Below are positions 4,942 through 8,111 of a stretch of DNA of 8,111 nucleotides, one piece after another. Source of the stretch: Desulfitobacterium sp. (GTDB lineage Bacteria; Bacillota; Desulfitobacteriia; Desulfitobacteriales; Desulfitobacteriaceae); NCBI GenBank assembly GCA_012799495.1, contig JAAZLD010000176.1, positions 1-8,111 of the forward strand, read 5' to 3'. The notes below the pieces were generated by a model. The model ran no database searches, was not told the origin of the DNA, and saw only the letters and a list, made by a program, of their open reading frames with translations. Position numbers and translations under genes: made by a program. Within the stretch, counting starts at the first letter, position 1; the number at the start of each line of letters is the position of its first letter.

Positions 4942-5931
4942 ATGAAATCTGTAGCAAAATCTGCAGCAAAATCTAAAGAAAGTTCCGTTAGTGTTACTAA
5001 AAATAATTTAATTTGGGAAAAAGGCCTGGCACCAGCTTTGGTTATACTAGCAGGTGCTTGCTGGGGAATTATCGGACTCTTTTCCAGAAATCTCTCCGGT
5101 GGAGGTCTTTCCTCAGTTCAAATTACTACTACTCGTTGTGTAGTAACAGCTTTCTTTTTAGTAATGTTCCTCTTATTTTTAGACAAGGAAAAGCTAAAAA
5201 TCCAGCTCAAAGATTTCTGGATTTTCATAGGGACAGGGATTTTAAGTATCGCTTTTTTTAACATTTGCTATTTTACCACCATCAAGTTAGCTACCTTATC
5301 AGTGGCTTCCATTTTACTTTATACCGCTCCGGGCTTTGTAATAATTTTATCCGCTCTTATTTTTAAAGAGAAAATAACTTCCCAGAAAGTTATAGCTTTA
5401 TTATTAGCTTTTGTAGGCTGTGTATTTGTCACAGGAATTATTGGTGGCGGGGGAAGTAGTATCAGTAGTTTAGCTATTCTAACAGGACTTGGTTCTGGGA
5501 TTGGGTATGGTCTTTATAGTATTTTTGGGAGTATAGCTTTGAAAAAATATCACCCCTTTACTGTTACTGCTTATACTTTTCTGGTAGCTTCTTTAGGCCT
5601 ATTGCCCTTTAGCAATCCCACCCAAATTTTAGGTCTAGCCTTTGAAAGCAGCAATATTCTATTTAACATCCTTCTTTTGGGGGTCCTTTCCACTCTTGTG
5701 CCCTTTTTGTTCTATACTAAGGGACTGGAGCATATGGAAGCAGGGAAGGCTTCAGTAATGGCCTTTGTGGAACCTATGGTAGCTACTATGATCGGGATAA
5801 TGGTCTTTAAGGAACAGCTCAATCTGCAAAATACTTTAGGCATTCTTTTAATCTTTTTGTCAGTGATTATCTTGAATATAAGAACTGGGTCGAAGGGAGT
5901 TATATCAAAGGAAGCTGTGCCAAAGGGGTGA
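4942..5931 (+). CDS. EamA/DMT-family transporter with ten membrane helices
   Basis: A cytoplasmic-membrane transporter of the drug/metabolite superfamily, made of two tandem EamA repeats of five helices each. Helix 1 (LAPALVILAGACWGIIGLFSRNL) carries the usual W-G-I start. LATLSVASILLYTAPGFVIILSALIF in repeat 1 and AGKASVMAFVEPMVATMIGIMVF in repeat 2 are the paired signature helices, with the 'EP' of the second highly typical. Substrate cannot be told; relatives export amino acids, metabolites or drugs. The ATG at 4942 (329 aa) is chosen with GGAGGG 12 bases upstream. A TTG at 4909 with AGAGG 6-7 bases upstream would give 340 aa, and the choice is uncertain. The N-terminus before helix 1 is hydrophilic, lysine/serine-rich and repetitive. 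The next gene starts 9 bases after the stop, and its Shine-Dalgarno lies in this gene's last codons. Confidence 0.92.
   Translation: MKSVAKSAAKSKESSVSVTKNNLIWEKGLAPALVILAGACWGIIGLFSRNLSGGGLSSVQITTTRCVVTAFFLVMFLLFLDKEKLKIQLKDFWIFIGTGILSIAFFNICYFTTIKLATLSVASILLYTAPGFVIILSALIFKEKITSQKVIALLLAFVGCVFVTGIIGGGGSSISSLAILTGLGSGIGYGLYSIFGSIALKKYHPFTVTAYTFLVASLGLLPFSNPTQILGLAFESSNILFNILLLGVLSTLVPFLFYTKGLEHMEAGKASVMAFVEPMVATMIGIMVFKEQLNLQNTLGILLIFLSVIILNIRTGSKGVISKEAVPKG
4945..4980 (+). repeat. 12-bp tandem repeat in the transporter 5' end
   Basis: AAATCTGTAGCA (4945-4956) is followed by AAATCTGCAGCA (4957-4968) and a decayed third copy, AAATCTAAAGAA (4969-4980). In frame they encode KSVA-KSAA-KSKE in the hydrophilic N-terminus before the first membrane helix. 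The unit length is a multiple of three, so copy-number changes would keep the frame. Confidence 0.6.
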
Positions 5932-5940
5932 TAAGAGCCT

Positions 5941-7230
5941 ATGAACAATATTTTTGACTATCTAGACTGGCGGGGAGACTTAACTTTCCAGCAGGATGAC
6001 CTTAATGAAGTAGATAGTTTAATTTTTTCTGTACTGGCTTATCTTGAATTCTCCGGAATAGTGCCTGGGGAAGGAGATGAGGGAGCCATATCTTTGGAAG
6101 AGGCCTGTGAAGTGTATAGAGGAATCTATGGCGATAAGCTTCCCGTGGAGCTTAATAATCCCTTTTTTCGAGAAATACCAAAATTGTTCTTTAAAGCTGC
6201 CTCATCTAATCGTTTTAAAGGAACCCAATTATCCAGTTATATCAATTTAGTGGATCATGAGCTTTCTAATCAATTTTCGGCTACGGTTTTTTCCCTTGAT
6301 GAAGAGAAGCATTTTATTGCTTTTCGCGGTACGGATAACACCCTTGCCGGTTGGAAAGAAGATCTTCAGATGAGTTTTCGGGATGAAGTGAAGGCTCAAA
6401 GGGATGCAGTACTTTACACTAGGAAGATTATGGAGAATTATCAGGGAAGATTTTATCTAGGTGGACATTCTAAAGGTGGAAACCTAGCGGTCTATGCTGG
6501 GGCAGCCATGAAGCCTGAATTACAGGATTGGATCATTGGGGTATATAACAATGATGGACCGGGTTTTATGAGTCATGTTATTGAGGGAGAAGGGTATCAG
6601 CGGATTCTCCAGCGGATTCATACCTTTGTCCCTAAATCTTCCGTAGTAGGAATACTCCTAGAGCATGGTGAGGAATTTATTACTGTCAACAGTAATGGCC
6701 TGAGCTTTATGCAACATAATCCTTTACTCTGGGAAGTCAAAGGTAAGCATTTTGTGTATGAAAAAGGCTTAACTAAAGGGAGTAAGAATCTTAATACGGC
6801 CGTCAGGCTCTGGCTTAATCAATTGTCCATGGAGGAAAGAGCTGAATTTGTTGATGCCTTATTTGATATTGTCCAAGCTACAGGAGCCATGACTGTTAAT
6901 GATCTCTCCCAGAATAAACTGTCCTTGGCTAATGACATGATTAAGAGTTATAAGAATATGAATCCAGTTGCTAAAGATCATCTAAAAAATGTCCTGAAAA
7001 AATTCTTCGAGAAAAGTCAACAAGTCTGGTTATCTTCCCTTGAAAAAGATGTTGCTTCTCTGGGGGAGGGGGTTGCTTCTTTCATAGCAAGGACACCTAA
7101 GATAGGTAAAAGAGTAGCACCACCCATTAGGAGCCTAGTAGGTCTAAATATAAATAAGCCAGATATTTCAGCTAAAAAAGATGAACTAGCGAAAAAAGAT
7201 AGAGACAAAAGGAGTATTGATGAGAAATGA
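5941..7230 (+). CDS. DUF2974 (Mbeg1-like) lipase-fold serine hydrolase
   Basis: A 429-residue protein of the DUF2974/Mbeg1-like family, uncharacterised lipase-class-3-like proteins common in Firmicutes. The N-terminus is a family hallmark: NIFDYLDWRGDLTF, then NEVDSLIFSVLAYLEFSGIV. ATVFSLDEEKHFIAFRGTDNTLAGWKEDL (FRGTD at 128-132) matches the oxyanion strand of class 3 lipases. The nucleophile elbow is GGHSKGGNLAVYA with Ser177, followed by NNDGPGF (203-209). No signal peptide or clear membrane helix is present, so it is likely cytosolic. About 150 C-terminal residues are helical and end in a Lys/Asp-rich tail (about 400-429) that looks disordered. The actual substrate is unknown. AGGGGTG (about 5923-5929), inside the upstream stop region, is the ribosome site. 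The stop overlaps the next start as ATGA. Confidence 0.9.
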   Translation: MNNIFDYLDWRGDLTFQQDDLNEVDSLIFSVLAYLEFSGIVPGEGDEGAISLEEACEVYRGIYGDKLPVELNNPFFREIPKLFFKAASSNRFKGTQLSSYINLVDHELSNQFSATVFSLDEEKHFIAFRGTDNTLAGWKEDLQMSFRDEVKAQRDAVLYTRKIMENYQGRFYLGGHSKGGNLAVYAGAAMKPELQDWIIGVYNNDGPGFMSHVIEGEGYQRILQRIHTFVPKSSVVGILLEHGEEFITVNSNGLSFMQHNPLLWEVKGKHFVYEKGLTKGSKNLNTAVRLWLNQLSMEERAEFVDALFDIVQATGAMTVNDLSQNKLSLANDMIKSYKNMNPVAKDHLKNVLKKFFEKSQQVWLSSLEKDVASLGEGVASFIARTPKIGKRVAPPIRSLVGLNINKPDISAKKDELAKKDRDKRSIDEK

Positions 7231-7712
7231 AGTGGGAATTTATCAACCATATGGATAAGATCTACGCTTTATTAGGGGAGCTTGAGGAAAAAGATCGAGA
7301 AAACGGGCTGGAAAGGGATTATCCTTTAAGCTGGGAGCGAGTTCACGCAGCAAGCTGTGCCCAAATCGGTAGGCTTTTGGCCCAAAAACGTGGGGTAGAT
7401 ATAGAACTTGCGGCATTAGCTTGCTCTATTCACGATATTGGCCGCTGGTATACGGGAAGACAAAAGGATCACGCTCTTTACGGGGAGGAGCCAGTACGGA
7501 AGTTTTTAGCAAGCTACTCTTTAGAAGAAAAGGATAAAGAAGAGATTACTCAAGCAGTAATTCATCACTCAGAAAAAGATATGATCGGTAGCCCCATCGA
7601 GGAAATCGTGAAGGATGCGGATATTTTGGATTGTTATCTTCATGGGGATAAAATTACCAAGCCTTATCATGTGGCTCGGTTGGAAAAGATTATGGAGGAA
7701 TTGGGGATTTAG
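7227..7712 (+). CDS. HD-domain metal-dependent phosphohydrolase
   Basis: A 161-residue single-domain HD protein. The metal-binding residues are visible in order: His40 in SWERVHAASCA, the H69-D70 pair in CSIHDIGRWYTG, His82 and H113-H114 (AVIHHSEKD), and the closing aspartate in VKDADILD (Asp130/Asp132). HD proteins of this size cleave phosphate esters such as nucleotides, but the substrate here cannot be identified. There is no synthetase or regulatory domain, so it is not a RelA/SpoT-type enzyme. The ATG at 7227 overlaps the upstream stop (ATGA), pointing to translational coupling; GGAG (7211-7214) is 12 bases upstream, somewhat far. A start at Met9 (7251) is possible but lacks a better site. 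It is the last gene before the terminator at 7834-7897. Confidence 0.88.
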   Translation: MKWEFINHMDKIYALLGELEEKDRENGLERDYPLSWERVHAASCAQIGRLLAQKRGVDIELAALACSIHDIGRWYTGRQKDHALYGEEPVRKFLASYSLEEKDKEEITQAVIHHSEKDMIGSPIEEIVKDADILDCYLHGDKITKPYHVARLEKIMEELGI

Positions 7713-7772
7713 AATTTGCTTGGATATTCATCACTTTTAGTAGTTATTGGCTCATCATAACCAGAAGCAATT

Positions 7773-7801
7773 TTGCTTTCATATTAGGATGAAATTATAA
7801 T
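7773..7801 (+). promoter_or_regulatory. Promoter-like sequence between the HD gene and the long hairpin
   Basis: TTGCTT (7773-7778) and TATAAT (7796-7801) have an exact 17-base spacer. The -35 forms the right arm of the palindrome AAGCAA-TT-TTGCTT (7765-7778), a layout that would suit repression. Transcription would begin near 7808 and meet the strong terminator hairpin about 25 bases later. Confidence 0.5.
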
Positions 7802-7807
7802 AGTAAA

Positions 7808-7897
7808 GGCCTTAGGAGTTGATATGTAATATGCTCCCCTTTGAGTAGACACCTGAAACAACAAAAATTCAGGTGTCTACTCAAAGGGGAGTTTTTT
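7808..7897 (+). ncRNA. Candidate short transcript of about 90 nt (hypothetical)
   Basis: If the promoter at 7773-7801 is used, the RNA would run from about 7808 to the T run at 7892-7897 and consist mostly of the 24-bp hairpin. Its first 26 bases contain AGGAG (7814-7818), a 5-base spacer and ATG-TAA (7824-7829), a start codon followed at once by a stop. A second ATG at 7831 opens a five-codon frame, MLPFE. No known RNA family is recognised. The simpler view is that the hairpin only ends the upstream operon. Confidence 0.25.
7834..7897 (+). terminator. Strong intrinsic terminator with a perfect 24-bp stem
   Basis: The arm at 7834-7857 (starting CTCCCCTTTGAGTAG) is the exact complement of 7868-7891 (ending CTCAAAGGGGAG). 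They enclose a 10-base A-rich loop and are followed by TTTTTT (7892-7897). It is the first clear terminator after the HD gene. The T run on one side only makes it a + strand terminator. A perfect 24-bp stem is much longer than the usual 7-10 bp. Confidence 0.85.
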
Positions 7898-8111
7898 CGT
7901 AAGGAGTAGGTTTAGTAACTATTTAGCTTTTTTCTGAAAAATAGCTTCCCAACTCTATATCTTAAAACAAGTAAAATACAAAATGAAAATTGAATATATT
8001 TTAAACAATAATAAAATTCGTACCCAGTAAATAAGGTAATTTATTTGAAGAACCTTAAATAATTATGTATAATGAAATTAAGTGAATTATTACTCTTATA
8101 TAGATGATAGT
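7898..8111. other. A/T-rich intergenic stretch leading out of the window
   Basis: Very A/T-rich sequence with no gene-sized reading frame on either strand. A weak hairpin (AGCT with T/A-run arms, about 7923-7944) and a promoter-like sequence near the right end are the only structures seen. Confidence 0.6.
8045..8073 (+). promoter_or_regulatory. Candidate promoter for a gene beyond the right edge
   Basis: TTGAAG (8045-8050) and TATAAT (8068-8073) are 17 bases apart, pointing rightward. Transcription would start near 8080. No start codon with a ribosome site follows before the window ends, so the target gene is not visible. Confidence 0.45.

Noticed and set aside
5227..5241. GGGACAGGG inside the EamA gene resembling the repeat core
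   Set aside because: It lacks the GTGCCA and TGGCTCAC arms and lies in coding sequence; chance match.

Overview
The window looks like chromosomal DNA of a low-to-moderate G+C Gram-positive anaerobe, most likely a Clostridia member of the Peptococcaceae / Desulfitobacterium-Desulfosporosinus type. This is inferred from the accD-accA arrangement behind a small DUF2007-like gene, strong AGGAGG-type ribosome binding sites, sigma-A-type promoters, and GTGCCACGGGGACAGG intergenic repeats. The genus is a guess. All convincing genes lie on the + strand.

Region 1 (1-2221) is a compact operon. A TTGCAA-N17-TATTAT promoter (42-70) is followed by a 66-residue DUF2007-like protein, accD, and accA overlapping accD by 17 bases. 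AccD and AccA form the carboxyltransferase half of acetyl-CoA carboxylase, which makes malonyl-CoA for fatty acid synthesis. accB and accC are not in the window.

Region 2 (2222-3530) is an accessory island. It opens with a cluster of hairpin-forming repeats, and one more copy lies about 1 kb further on at 3374-3402. Between them is a small regulatory module. It consists of a consensus promoter (TTGACA-N17-TATAAT) buried in a perfect 15-bp inverted repeat, five TGTTCTG-like heptamers spaced 20-21 bp apart, a 66-aa Xre/Cro-type regulator, and a small membrane-protein gene. The membrane-protein gene appears broken by a one-base deletion: its second half continues in the -1 frame to 3266.

Region 3 (3451-3670) is a self-contained tRNA-Leu(CAA) unit with its own promoter and terminator.

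Region 4 (3893-7712) holds four genes that probably form one or two transcription units: an alpha/beta hydrolase, an EamA-family 10-TM transporter, a DUF2974 (Mbeg1-like) serine-hydrolase-fold protein and an HD-domain phosphohydrolase. The last three are tightly packed (9-base gap, then an ATGA overlap). No shared pathway can be read from the sequence.

Region 5 (7713-8111) has no gene. It contains a TTGCTT-N17-TATAAT promoter, a Shine-Dalgarno followed by an ATG-TAA start-stop, and a perfect 24-bp hairpin with a T run. Together these could make a transcript of about 90 nt, or the hairpin may simply end the upstream operon. A second promoter at 8045-8073 points out of the window.
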